Origin: JBBDIK01 sp040880465
Lineage (GTDB): Bacteria; Actinomycetota; UBA4738; JBBDHU01
Direction of reading: 5' to 3'
Assembly (NCBI GenBank): GCA_040880465.1
Contig: JBBDIK010000011.1
Span: 62,001 to 126,000, forward strand
Length of the DNA: 64,000 nt
The first letter of the stretch is position 1, and every line of letters starts with the position of its first letter. This document shows positions 48,800-56,735 of the stretch, in pieces. A program made the position numbers and the translations under genes. Below the pieces are notes generated by a model that made no database searches, was not told where the DNA came from, and saw only the letters and a list, made by a program, of their open reading frames with translations.

Positions 48800-49579
48800 C
48801 TATCGGCCCTCGAAGACCGCCTTGCCGGGACCGTCCTTCAAGAGCGATCTCATCCCCGTCTTCTGATCCTCGGTGCCGAAGAGCTGGACGAAGTTCTGCC
48901 GCTCGACCTCCTGGCCCTCGCGTCGGGTCGTGTGCAGGCCCTCTCCGATCGATCGCTTGGCCGCTGCCAGCGCCACCGTCGGCCCCTTCGCGAACCGACG
49001 GGCATCCTCGACCGCCTTCTCGTAGACCTCCTTGACGGGGACAACGCGGTCGACCATGCCGAGCTGCAGAGCCTCATCGGCCTTGACCTGGCGTCCGCTG
49101 AAGATGATGTCCTTCGCGCGCGATACCCCGATCAGAAGCGGGAGCCGCTGGGTCCCGCCGGCGCCGGGGATGATCCCGAGCAGGATCTCGGGGAGCCCGA
49201 TCTTGGCGTTGTCCGCCGCATACCTGAGGTCGGCCGCAAGCGCGAGCTCGTACCCCCCGCCGAGCGCGTATCCATTGATCGCCGCGATCGTGACCTTCGG
49301 CAGATCCTCGACGACGTCGAGCGCCGTCTGCAGTTTGACGATGTGCGGCCAGACGTCGTCGGGCGTCCGGTCGACCATCTCGGCGACGTCCGCGCCAGCG
49401 GCGAAGATCCGAGGCCCCCCCCAGATCACGACGGCACCGATATCGTCGCGCCCGCCGGCCTCGCGGGCGACGTCCGTCAACTCCTCAGCGACCTGGCCGC
49501 TGATGGCATTCAGCTTCGGCCGGTCGAGCCGGATCGTCCCGACGCCATCGTCAACCTCGAGCCGAACGAACTCTCCCAT
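48800..49579 (-). CDS. Enoyl-CoA hydratase/isomerase family protein
   Basis: The 259-residue crotonase-fold protein has VGTIRLDRPKLNAIS at the N-terminus, an oxyanion hole in IFAAGADVAEM, and the second loop AAINGYALGGGYELALAADLRYA. The hydratase glutamate is present in GLPEILLGIIPGAGGTQRL, where the pair of acidic residues suits water addition to enoyl-CoA. The ATG was chosen because GAGGAGG lies 4 bases upstream. Its partners in beta-oxidation are not nearby. It is divergent from the Zur-like gene, with a TGCAGG-C-CCTGCA palindrome between them. Confidence 0.9.
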   Translation of the reverse strand: MGEFVRLEVDDGVGTIRLDRPKLNAISGQVAEELTDVAREAGGRDDIGAVVIWGGPRIFAAGADVAEMVDRTPDDVWPHIVKLQTALDVVEDLPKVTIAAINGYALGGGYELALAADLRYAADNAKIGLPEILLGIIPGAGGTQRLPLLIGVSRAKDIIFSGRQVKADEALQLGMVDRVVPVKEVYEKAVEDARRFAKGPTVALAAAKRSIGEGLHTTRREGQEVERQNFVQLFGTEDQKTGMRSLLKDGPGKAVFEGR

Positions 49580-49610
49580 CGATCCTCCTCGAACATACCT
49601 CTGACCGGTG

Positions 49611-49623
49611 TGCAGGCCCTGCA
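49611..49623. promoter_or_regulatory. Palindrome TGCAGG-C-CCTGCA, possible weak Zur site
   Basis: A perfect 13-bp dyad 32 bp upstream of the enoyl-CoA hydratase ATG. Its half-site resembles TGCAA of the two better sites, but the spacing is one base shorter. It may be a second site for the zur promoter or a control site for the hydratase. Confidence 0.3.
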
Positions 49624-49660
49624 ATCCTTCCAGACCGGGACCCGGCCTTCATGTCGCTGA

Positions 49661-49674
49661 TGCAAGGCCTTGCA
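49661..49674. promoter_or_regulatory. Zur-box candidate TGCAA-GGCC-TTGCA before the Fur-family gene
   Basis: A perfect 14-bp palindrome 20 bp before the ATG at 49694. It shares TGCAA-N4-TTGCA with the site at 52853-52868 in front of znuA. TACACT (49680-49685), a TANNNT -10 box, lies between it and the start, so a bound repressor would block the promoter. Autoregulation is inferred. Confidence 0.55.
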
Positions 49675-49693
49675 GATGCTACACTCCGTGCCC

Positions 49694-50125
49694 ATGGCCG
49701 ACACCGACATCCTCGACCGGCTCCGCGAACGCGGCCTCCGCATGACCCCCCAACGCCGGGCGATCGTGAGCGAGATCATGCGCTCGAAGGGGCATATCAA
49801 CCCGGCCTCGATCACCCGGAAGGTGCAGACGCAGATGCCCGGCGTGAACGCGTCAACCGTCTACCGCACGCTCACGACCCTCGAAGAGATCGGCGTCATC
49901 TCCCACGCACACCTGGAATCCGGCGCCGAATACCACCGGGCCGAGGAGGCCGAGCACGTGCACCTGATGTGCTCGAACTGCGGTTCCGACGACGAGCTCT
50001 CCACGAAGGAAGCCGATGCCCTGGCCGGCCTGGTCCGGCGGCACCGGGGGTTCGAGCCGGACCTCACGCACTTCGCGATCAGCGGCTCCTGCGCCCGCTG
50101 CAAGGAACGAGCCGGCCGACCCTAG
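49694..50125 (+). CDS. zur: Fur-family regulator, probably Zur
   Basis: The 143-residue protein has the Fur winged helix (ILDRLRERGLRMTPQRRAIVSEI, then NASTVYRTLTTLEEIGVISH). The dimer/metal domain contains EHVHLMCSNCG, and a structural zinc site is formed by C-x2-C there and C-x2-C (CARC) at the C-terminus. The gene sits convergent with, and 4 bases over, a zinc-type ABC transporter, and both promoters share a palindrome, so zinc sensing is the best reading; Fur or Mur is not excluded. The ATG at 49694 is used because it lies 8 bp after the TACACT -10 box; an upstream ATG at 49670 lies inside the operator. Confidence 0.85.
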   Translation: MADTDILDRLRERGLRMTPQRRAIVSEIMRSKGHINPASITRKVQTQMPGVNASTVYRTLTTLEEIGVISHAHLESGAEYHRAEEAEHVHLMCSNCGSDDELSTKEADALAGLVRRHRGFEPDLTHFAISGSCARCKERAGRP

Positions 50126-50973
50126 TCGATGGGGTCTGCCATGGCGGAGTCCGGCAGGCGCCGCCCTCGAACCTCCGAGATCAGGAATGCGACGGTGAAC
50201 ACCGCAGCTGCCGTCAGCACGATCGCCGGACCCGAGGCCCAATCCAAGAAGTACGAAAGGTACGTCCCCACCAGGCCACAGGCAGCGCCGGTCGCGACCG
50301 AGATCCAGAGCATCCGGGAGAAGCTGTCGGTCAGAAGTCGGGCGATGACCGGTGGGATCACGAGCATCCCGGCGATCAGCGTGACGCCGACGACGTTCAT
50401 GGTGGCTGCGATGGTCGCCGCCAGCACCATCGCCAAGAGGGCGTCCATCCATGCCGTCCGAACGCCGGACACCTCGGCAACCTCAGGATCGAACGCGGTG
50501 AACAAGAGCTGGCGATAGCGAAGGGCGACGACCACGACGCAGAACACCGCCACTCCGACCACGACGAGTACGTCCCCGAGGGTAACGCCGAGGACGTTCC
50601 CGAAGAGCACCGCTTCGAAGTTCTGGCGGAACGTCCCCCCTTTGGAGATGATCACCAGCCCCACCGCGAACGCGGCGATGGTCACGACGCCGATCGCTGC
50701 ATCCGCACCGATCGTTCGCCGGCGGGCGATGCGCTGGATCAGCAGCGCGGCGAGCAACCCGGATACGCCGGCAGCGACGTAGAAGTTGATCGAAAGCGCG
50801 GCTCCGACGACCGCACCGCCGAAGATCGCGTGGGACAAGCCATGTCCGATGTAGCTCATCCCGCGGAGCACCACGTAGGTCCCAACGAGACCGCAGAGTG
50901 CCCCCGCGAGCACCGCCACGATGATCGCGTTCCGGAAGAACTCGTAGGTGAACGGCTCAACCAGGGTGCTCAT
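50122..50973 (-). CDS. znuB: Zinc/manganese ABC transporter permease
   Basis: The 283-residue membrane protein has the ABC-3 form with about 8-9 spans. Landmarks are MSYIGHGLSHAIFGGAVVGAAL, the conserved FDPEVAEVSGV and MNVVGVTLIAGMLVIPPVIARLL. It forms the channel for the metal taken from ZnuA. The ATG at 50973 is used because ZnuC ends at 50957 and the start lies within its 3' end. The 3' end overlaps the convergent zur gene by 4 bases. Confidence 0.92.
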   Translation of the reverse strand: MSTLVEPFTYEFFRNAIIVAVLAGALCGLVGTYVVLRGMSYIGHGLSHAIFGGAVVGAALSINFYVAAGVSGLLAALLIQRIARRRTIGADAAIGVVTIAAFAVGLVIISKGGTFRQNFEAVLFGNVLGVTLGDVLVVVGVAVFCVVVVALRYRQLLFTAFDPEVAEVSGVRTAWMDALLAMVLAATIAATMNVVGVTLIAGMLVIPPVIARLLTDSFSRMLWISVATGAACGLVGTYLSYFLDWASGPAIVLTAAAVFTVAFLISEVRGRRLPDSAMADPID

Positions 50974-51763
50974 GATGCTCCCGTCCGTGGGCGGCGACGC
51001 CCGTGGCGGCTTCCTCGATCTCGGGGTAGTGCTCGACGACGACGGGCATCCCTCCGTGCTGGAGCACCTCCAGGGGTGCTCCATACGTCCGCTCCAGCAC
51101 CTCCGGAGTGATGACGTCCTCGGGACGCCCGACGGCGATGACCTCCCGGTTCAGGCAGACGAGCCGCGGCAGGTGCGCGGCGATGCCGTTCAGGTCATGG
51201 GTCGTGAGGACGATCGCCAGTCCGTCGTGATGGAGTTCGTGGATCACGTGCATGACGTCGTGGCGGGTCCGCACGTCCACGCCACTGGTGGGCTCGTCGA
51301 GCAGCAGCAGCCGCGGCTGCCGGATCATCGCCCGAGCGATGAACACGCGCTGCTGCTGTCCGCCGGAGAGCTCCCGGATATGCCGCCCACCGAGTCCGGC
51401 GAGTCCGAGACGCTCCAGCACCTCGTCGGCCTCTCGACGCTCGTCCCTCGTGTGCCAGGGTGTGACGCGTCCCTCGACACGGGCCATGAGGACGGCTTCG
51501 CGCACGGTCACCGGGAAGTACCAGTTCACCGTCTCGACCTGCGGCACGTACCCGATCGTCGCGCGAGGCGCTCGGGTGACCGCCCCACCCGCCGGACGGA
51601 CGGCGCCGGCGACGGCCCGGAGCAGGGTCGTCTTCCCCGACCCACTCGGTCCGACGATCCCGATGAACTCCCCCTCCGGGATCGCCAGGTCGATATCCAC
51701 CAGAACGGGATCGCGATCGTAGCGACAGGTCACGCCATCCAGGCGGACCAGGTCCTCAGCCAC
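50957..51763 (-). CDS. znuC: Zinc/manganese ABC transporter ATPase
   Basis: The 268-residue ATPase has Walker A GPSGSGKTT (residues about 39-47), the Q-loop in YVPQVETVNWYFPVT, ABC signature LSGGQQQR, Walker B LLLLDEPTSGVD and the switch histidine in LTTHDL. It powers the permease. The C-terminal tail (REHHEHPG) is His-rich, which could touch metal. It starts 12 bp after znuA and ends inside znuB, so the three are one unit. Confidence 0.94.
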   Translation of the reverse strand: MAEDLVRLDGVTCRYDRDPVLVDIDLAIPEGEFIGIVGPSGSGKTTLLRAVAGAVRPAGGAVTRAPRATIGYVPQVETVNWYFPVTVREAVLMARVEGRVTPWHTRDERREADEVLERLGLAGLGGRHIRELSGGQQQRVFIARAMIRQPRLLLLDEPTSGVDVRTRHDVMHVIHELHHDGLAIVLTTHDLNGIAAHLPRLVCLNREVIAVGRPEDVITPEVLERTYGAPLEVLQHGGMPVVVEHYPEIEEAATGVAAHGREHHEHPG

Positions 51764-51775
51764 TGCACCCTCCGC

Positions 51776-52786
51776 TCATGATCGGTAGACCGCGTCCTCG
51801 GTCTCAACGACGTTCGACGGATCGATCCTTTCGAACGCTGATGCGTCACCACCCAGCGCCTCCATGAAGGTGCTGTAGTCGAACAGGAGGAGGCCAGCCA
51901 AGCTGTGCTCGGGTGCACCTGCCTCGCCAGGGAGGTCGTCGTCCCGAAGGTCATCGACGTACCTGGCCCCCGTCTCATCGGCGATCTGCTCCAGGACCGG
52001 ACTAGGGAACACCTCGGACCCGAAGATGGCCGGAACCCCGGTCGACCGCACCTGGTCGATGAGTTCCGCGACCTCTTGAGCCGTGGGTTCCGCGAGATCG
52101 GCCGGTTGGACGGCACCGATGATCTCCCAGCCGTACTCGCGCGCGAAGTACGGGAACGAATCGTGATAGGTCAGCAGCTTGCGGTACTCGGGTGGCACGG
52201 TCTCGGTGACCTCACGAACGGCGACATCGATCTCGTCGAGCTGACCGACCAGCGCTCCGTAGTTCGCGGCGAAGTCCGCCTCCTTCGCCGGGTCCAGCCG
52301 GGAAAGCTCGTCCTTGATGATCTCGGCGTACCGCTTTGCATAGGCGGGATTCGTCCATAGGTGGGGGTTCGGCGCTCCCCCTGCCTCCGGGAAGCTGAAA
52401 TCGTAGATGTACTCGTCCGGGGTGATGGTTCTGCTGCCGAGTTCGACCAGCGGCACGTCATCCCGAAGGTTCGCGCGGGCAAGTTCCATCGTCGGTTCCT
52501 CGAGATGGAGCCCATTGACGAACATGACGTCCGCATCCTCGATCACCGCTGCGTCCGAGGGTGCCGGCTCGAACGTGTGACTGTTCGTTCCCTCGGGAAC
52601 GAGACCCGTAACGATGACATCGCTCCCGCCAACGTTCTGTACGAGGTTCGTGATCGGCGAGACCGTGGTTACGACGTGGATCCGCCCATCTTCCGGCGGC
52701 ACGCCACCATCCTTACCCCCCGGCGAAGCACAGGCAGCGGCGAGCACTGTGCACAGCACGAGACTCGAGATCGGGACCTTGGGCAT
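51776..52786 (-). CDS. znuA: Metal-binding lipoprotein of the Znu ABC transporter
   Basis: The 336-residue cluster-9 binding protein has a lipoprotein signal (lipobox LAAACA). The metal site is readable: histidines in NSHTFEPAP, NPHLWTNP and TYHDSFPYF, and an acidic fourth ligand in FGSEVFPS. The long His/Asp-rich loop of zinc-specific Gram-negative ZnuA is lacking, so manganese or zinc are both possible. GGAGG lies 9 bases before the ATG. A Zur-box overlaps its promoter at 52851-52870. It is the first gene of the znuA-znuC-znuB unit. Confidence 0.93.
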   Translation of the reverse strand: MPKVPISSLVLCTVLAAACASPGGKDGGVPPEDGRIHVVTTVSPITNLVQNVGGSDVIVTGLVPEGTNSHTFEPAPSDAAVIEDADVMFVNGLHLEEPTMELARANLRDDVPLVELGSRTITPDEYIYDFSFPEAGGAPNPHLWTNPAYAKRYAEIIKDELSRLDPAKEADFAANYGALVGQLDEIDVAVREVTETVPPEYRKLLTYHDSFPYFAREYGWEIIGAVQPADLAEPTAQEVAELIDQVRSTGVPAIFGSEVFPSPVLEQIADETGARYVDDLRDDDLPGEAGAPEHSLAGLLLFDYSTFMEALGGDASAFERIDPSNVVETEDAVYRS

Positions 52787-52838
52787 CGGTTCGGACCTCC
52801 GTCGGATAGGCGCGCAACCGATCGGCACGCCAACCCTC

Positions 52839-52870
52839 ATCCTACCGCCTAGTTGCAATCTATTGCAACT
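52839..52870 (-). promoter_or_regulatory. znuA promoter with overlapping Zur box
   Basis: The 20-bp palindrome AGTTGCAA-TCTA-TTGCAACT (52851-52870) is perfect in its 8-bp arms. Read on the minus strand, TTGCAA (52863-52868) and TAGGAT (52839-52844) form a promoter with an 18-bp spacer. The palindrome covers the -35, so a bound repressor would exclude RNA polymerase. The core matches the site before the zur gene. Confidence 0.65.
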
Positions 52871-52891
52871 GAGGTCCTTAGCAAGAAGGGG

Positions 52892-53824
52892 TCAGGCAGA
52901 GTGGCCCAGCAGGATGCCGGCGGCACCGTAGGGGTCGATCCGGCGCGCCTTCAGGTCGGCGACGAGGCTCTCGTTCTGCTCCAGGAGCGCCGTGACGCGT
53001 TCCTTCATGCGCTGCGACACCATCTCCTCGACCTCGGCCAGCAAGCGGCCCGCCCGGCGTTCGCCCAGGAGCCCGCCGTCATCGAGGTACGTGAGATGGT
53101 TCGCGATGGCGTTCCACAGGTCCTCGATCCCCTCCCCCGACACCGTGGAGGTGGCCACGACCGGCGGACGCCAGTCGGGCTCAGGACCCATATCGATCAT
53201 CGTCTCCAGATCACTGACGGCCTTCTGCACGCCGTCCCGGTCGGCCTTGTTCACGACGAAGATGTCGGCGATCTCCAGGATCCCGGCTTTGGCCGCCTGG
53301 ATCGAGTCGCCCATCCCCGGCTGCACGACGACGAGCGTCGTGTCCGCCGCGGTCGCGATGTCGACCTCGACCTGCCCGACCCCGACCGTTTCCACGACGA
53401 CCAGGTCCTTGCCCGAGGCGTCGAGGATGCGCACCGCCTCGGGAGCGGCGAGCGACATCCCACCGAGGTGCCCCCGCGTCGCCATCGAACGGATGAACAC
53501 GCCGGGATCCGTCGCGTGGGTCTGCATACGCAGGCGATCTCCCAGCAGGGCGCCGCCGGTGAAGGGGGACGTCGGGTCGATCGCCAGGACGGCGACGGTA
53601 CGGTCGTGTTCGCGAGCGGTTCGCACGAGGTGCTCGGCCAAGCTGGACTTCCCAACCCCCGGCGCGCCGGTCAAGCCCACCGTGTGCGCGTTCCCGGTGT
53701 GCGGGAACAGGCCCGCGGAAAGTTCGGAGAGCTCGTCGGAACCATCCTCGACCATCGAGATGGCGCGCGCGACAGCGCGCCGGTCGCCGGCCAGGACCTG
53801 CTCGGTGAGTTCCGGGGTGGACAT
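52892..53824 (-). CDS. meaB: MeaB/ArgK-family GTPase chaperone
   Basis: The 310-residue protein protects and reloads B12-dependent acyl-CoA mutases. P-loop GAPGVGKSS, then LAIDPTSPFTGGALLGDRLRM, the switch segment ETVGVGQVEVD and NKAD are all present. The C-terminal dimerisation helices include RRAGRLLAEVEEMVSQRMKERV. The ATG at 53824 (MSTPELTEQ) is used because an upstream extension is arginine-rich. The mutase it serves is not adjacent. It is one of few other B12-related genes in the window besides the methyltransferase cluster. Confidence 0.93.
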   Translation of the reverse strand: MSTPELTEQVLAGDRRAVARAISMVEDGSDELSELSAGLFPHTGNAHTVGLTGAPGVGKSSLAEHLVRTAREHDRTVAVLAIDPTSPFTGGALLGDRLRMQTHATDPGVFIRSMATRGHLGGMSLAAPEAVRILDASGKDLVVVETVGVGQVEVDIATAADTTLVVVQPGMGDSIQAAKAGILEIADIFVVNKADRDGVQKAVSDLETMIDMGPEPDWRPPVVATSTVSGEGIEDLWNAIANHLTYLDDGGLLGERRAGRLLAEVEEMVSQRMKERVTALLEQNESLVADLKARRIDPYGAAGILLGHSA

Positions 53825-53861
53825 GGCCGACAGCGTATCTGAGCGAACCCGGGAAACGCCC

Positions 53862-55148
53862 CTAGGCCGCAGGCGGGGCGGCCGGCGTCGAAGCCAGCTC
53901 AACGACCCTCAGCGGCCGCCCAAGCCACGCTCGACCCCCGCCGAGCATCGCGAACGTCACCACGAGACCGATCGAGTTCACCACCGTGAGCGGCCACAAG
54001 GCGTACTGCTGACCGAGGACGGCAACCCCCAACCCACACATCGCTCCGGAGAGGAAGCCCCAGACCGGGTGACCACGCAGCCAGACGTGCCGATCTTGCC
54101 TGGCGGCGGAAGGGATCGCCGCGGCTCCGCCGCCGGCACCGGCGTAGATCCCGATCCCGCCGAAGATGAACGCGCCGAGGATGGCGAGCAGGAGGCATCC
54201 CCCGTCTCCCATCCCACGCGTGATTGGGTCGGGCTTCAGCTTCCCGTGAGCCCAGTTGTCGAGGATGCCCATCCTTCCGGGTATGGGCACTTCACCGGGC
54301 GCCTGGTTGGCCGAAGCGAACTGCTCCTCCTCGGGCTGTGTCACAGTTTGGGCTTCCTCGAACGACGGCCCCTTCGCCTTGGGCTTGCGGATACCGGTCG
54401 AAAGAACCACGCCCCCCGCGCCGATCAGCGTCGCCGCCGCAGCCGCCTGACCCGCGATACCGGCAAGTGGGTTCCCGTCGAGCTTGATGTAGCCATCGGC
54501 CTTACATGACCAGCCCGAGCCCGATGCGGTCGCATCCACGCGGTACAGGCCCGTCCCGTACCGGAGGTACTTATCCACGCTGACCGAGCCACTCCATCCG
54601 CTCTGATCCCCACGGTTCAACTCTTGGGTGACCCCACCGATGGGGTCGATGAGGTGGATGGTGACGAAAGCGGTCCCCCCAGATGGCGCGATCCCCGTTC
54701 CCGTCGGTGCGAGGGCCTCCACGGCGACGGAACCCCCCTTCTGGACGACCAAGGGCTGGGTGCTGGTCATCTGTTCGGGGGCCATGCCGTTCACCGAGAC
54801 CACGCAACCCCCGACCGTGGATTGCGCAGCTGCGAAGGGGGCGGTCAGTAGCAGGAACAGCCCCGCTAGCATCGATGTGGCAGCGAGGGTCCTCCACGAG
54901 TTCGGCCGCAGGCCGCGTCCAGGGGCGACCGGGTCGCCGATCCGATGACCCGGCGCGAACCTCCGGGCGAGCGGGTTGCAGCGGAGGAGCCGCCATGCGG
55001 TCATGCCCGCTGCCGACAGGAACGAGCGCGTGCGGAACGCCTCGATCGCGAAGCCGGAACATCCCGGCTCGAATCGACAGGTGCCAGAGAACCGGCCGGC
55101 CGCAGCATTCCGGTAGCGCTCGACCGCTCGGATCGCTGCTCGATTCAT
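53862..55148 (-). CDS. YidD-domain fusion membrane protein
   Basis: Residues 1-75 match YidD, a small factor that aids membrane protein insertion: RAVERYRNAAAG, the Cys-containing FEPGCSGFAIEAFRT and GMTAWRLLRCNPL. YidD is normally a stand-alone protein of about 70-90 residues. Here it runs on through a second signal-like segment (WRTLAATSMLAGLFLLLTAPFAAAQ) into an exported, beta-rich part (SVAVEALAPTG, GSVSVDKYLRYGTGLYRVDA), one span near 235-255, a cytoplasmic linker and a C-terminal region of 3-4 spans. The total is 428 residues. The fusion may be real or may result from a lost stop or assembly error. The ATG at 55148 is preferred to one 10 codons earlier. Confidence 0.75.
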   Translation of the reverse strand: MNRAAIRAVERYRNAAAGRFSGTCRFEPGCSGFAIEAFRTRSFLSAAGMTAWRLLRCNPLARRFAPGHRIGDPVAPGRGLRPNSWRTLAATSMLAGLFLLLTAPFAAAQSTVGGCVVSVNGMAPEQMTSTQPLVVQKGGSVAVEALAPTGTGIAPSGGTAFVTIHLIDPIGGVTQELNRGDQSGWSGSVSVDKYLRYGTGLYRVDATASGSGWSCKADGYIKLDGNPLAGIAGQAAAAATLIGAGGVVLSTGIRKPKAKGPSFEEAQTVTQPEEEQFASANQAPGEVPIPGRMGILDNWAHGKLKPDPITRGMGDGGCLLLAILGAFIFGGIGIYAGAGGGAAAIPSAARQDRHVWLRGHPVWGFLSGAMCGLGVAVLGQQYALWPLTVVNSIGLVVTFAMLGGGRAWLGRPLRVVELASTPAAPPAA

Positions 55149-55284
55149 CCGGCCGGGCCGCACGGGTCCTCCTTCCATCGACGAGGAGCCCCATCATGGC
55201 AAGGGCGGGCGCGAGCCGCAAGGACTTGTGCCGCAAGCGGACTCGCTTCATTATTGGTGGAACCTCGGAGCATGGGAGCACGCG

Positions 55285-56010
55285 GTGAAGAACTTCCGCA
55301 TCGCGGCGGGCGGTATCAGCGCCATCGTCGCCATCGTCGTCCTGATCGCCCTCCTGACCGGCGATGACGCGTCGCTCGGCGGCGGCGAGGCTCCGCCGCC
55401 GGAGCCACCACCACCGGAAACCACCGCACCGGCGACGGAGGCGCCCGTTCCGACCGATACGCCGACGACGGACTCCACCGGAACGCCGCCGACCTCCACC
55501 GAGACACCGGATCCGTTCGCCACACCGACCCCGATCGTCGGCGTCCCCGTCACGATCAGCCGAGCCGTCGCCTCCGGCTCGGCGCCCAACGTCACGGGCG
55601 CCGGTGGAGAGACCATCACCTATGGCCCCGAGTTGGCGATCGACGGTCGGAACGACACGGCGTGGTGCGTTCCTGGCCCGGGTCTCGGCGAGTTCATCAC
55701 CGTGAAGTTCAACCAGCCCGTTTCCGTCACCCGGATCGAGATCCTTCCGGGGTACGACAAGATCGACGGCTACACCGGCCAGGACCGCTTCGAGGAGAAC
55801 CGCAAGATCACGGACGTGACCTACGGGCTGCGCGGCGCGGTCTACGGTGATCACTTCAGCGGGAACCTGCGGCGTCTGAATCCGCTCAACCTCCCGGAGG
55901 CCACCTCGACGAAGTTCATCAAGATCGAGCCGCAGGCGACGACCGAACCAACACGGCCGAGTGGCGACTACACCTGCATCTCCGAGATCGCCGTCGAGGG
56001 GGCGGGCTGA
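55285..56010 (+). CDS. Single-pass protein with NADase-type glycan-binding/discoidin-like domain
   Basis: The 241-residue product starts VKNFRIAAGG and has one hydrophobic span (GISAIVAIVVLIALLTG). A Pro/Thr-rich linker of about 70 residues follows, then a domain of about 130 residues with TYGPELAIDGRNDTAWCVPGPGLG and ITVKFNQPVSVTRIEILPGY. This is the layout of NADase-type glycan-binding or F5/8-type (discoidin-like) modules, which bind carbohydrates outside the cell. The GTG at 55285 is used because GGGAG lies 6 bases upstream. Its stop overlaps the next ATG (TGATG), so the two genes are coupled. Confidence 0.75.
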   Translation: MKNFRIAAGGISAIVAIVVLIALLTGDDASLGGGEAPPPEPPPPETTAPATEAPVPTDTPTTDSTGTPPTSTETPDPFATPTPIVGVPVTISRAVASGSAPNVTGAGGETITYGPELAIDGRNDTAWCVPGPGLGEFITVKFNQPVSVTRIEILPGYDKIDGYTGQDRFEENRKITDVTYGLRGAVYGDHFSGNLRRLNPLNLPEATSTKFIKIEPQATTEPTRPSGDYTCISEIAVEGAG

Positions 56011-56714
56011 TGTTCTGTCCGAGCTGCGGATCGCACGCACGGGACACCGATACCTTCTGCCGGACCTGCGGAACGCGGGTCCGGGACGACGCCGTTCCCG
56101 CCTCGCCACCAGCCGTGACACCACCGACCCAGCCGGTGGCCCAGCCGGTGGCACCGCCCGCCGCGACACCGATCGCCTCGCAACCCGCCGCGACACCCGC
56201 GGCGCAACAACCGCCTCTTGCCCAGCCCGCCGCGGCCGCACCGGTGACGGCCGAGATCCAACCCGTGGCACCCGCTGCTCCGGCCGGCGGCCTGCTCCAG
56301 CCGTGGCAGGCCTACGCGGGAGCCATGGCGTGCGGCGTGACGGCGGCCAGCACCGCTCTCTCCTGGGTCGGCATCCCGGGACTGGGCAGCATCGACGGAT
56401 TCGGCGTCCCCCTCGCCGCCCTCTTTACATCCGGGGCAACACCGGGAGGGATCGGCTTCGGCGTCCTCGTCCTCCTGCTCGCCGGGTTCGGACTGGTCGG
56501 ATGCCTCCTGGCGCCCACGATGCGGATCGTGTCCGCCGGACTCCTCCTCGCCGGAGCGACGTGCACCGCACTGATGGCGTTCTTCCTCGTCCGGGTCACC
56601 ATGCTCCTGGAGGGCGTCTCGTTCTTCGACATCATGGGGGTCGGGGTGTACCTCGCGACGATCGGTGCGATCGCGACGCTCGTGATCGGGATCCTGCTCC
56701 GACGGACCACCTGA
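56010..56714 (+). CDS. Zinc-ribbon membrane protein with Pro/Ala linker
   Basis: Residues 1-24 form a zinc ribbon (MFCPSCGSHARDTDTFCRTCG). A Pro/Ala/Gln-rich linker of about 65 residues precedes four hydrophobic spans (AGAMACGVTAASTALSWVG, IGFGVLVLLLAGFGLVGCLL, VSAGLLLAGATCTALMAFFL, VYLATIGAIATLVIGILL). The layout parallels the ribbon-membrane protein at 17481 but the ribbon sequence is different. It is coupled to the glycan-binding-domain protein. Role unknown; it may be the inner-membrane partner of that protein. Confidence 0.65.
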   Translation: MFCPSCGSHARDTDTFCRTCGTRVRDDAVPASPPAVTPPTQPVAQPVAPPAATPIASQPAATPAAQQPPLAQPAAAAPVTAEIQPVAPAAPAGGLLQPWQAYAGAMACGVTAASTALSWVGIPGLGSIDGFGVPLAALFTSGATPGGIGFGVLVLLLAGFGLVGCLLAPTMRIVSAGLLLAGATCTALMAFFLVRVTMLLEGVSFFDIMGVGVYLATIGAIATLVIGILLRRTT

Positions 56715-56735
56715 TCCCGCGACCAGGCCAGCTCG

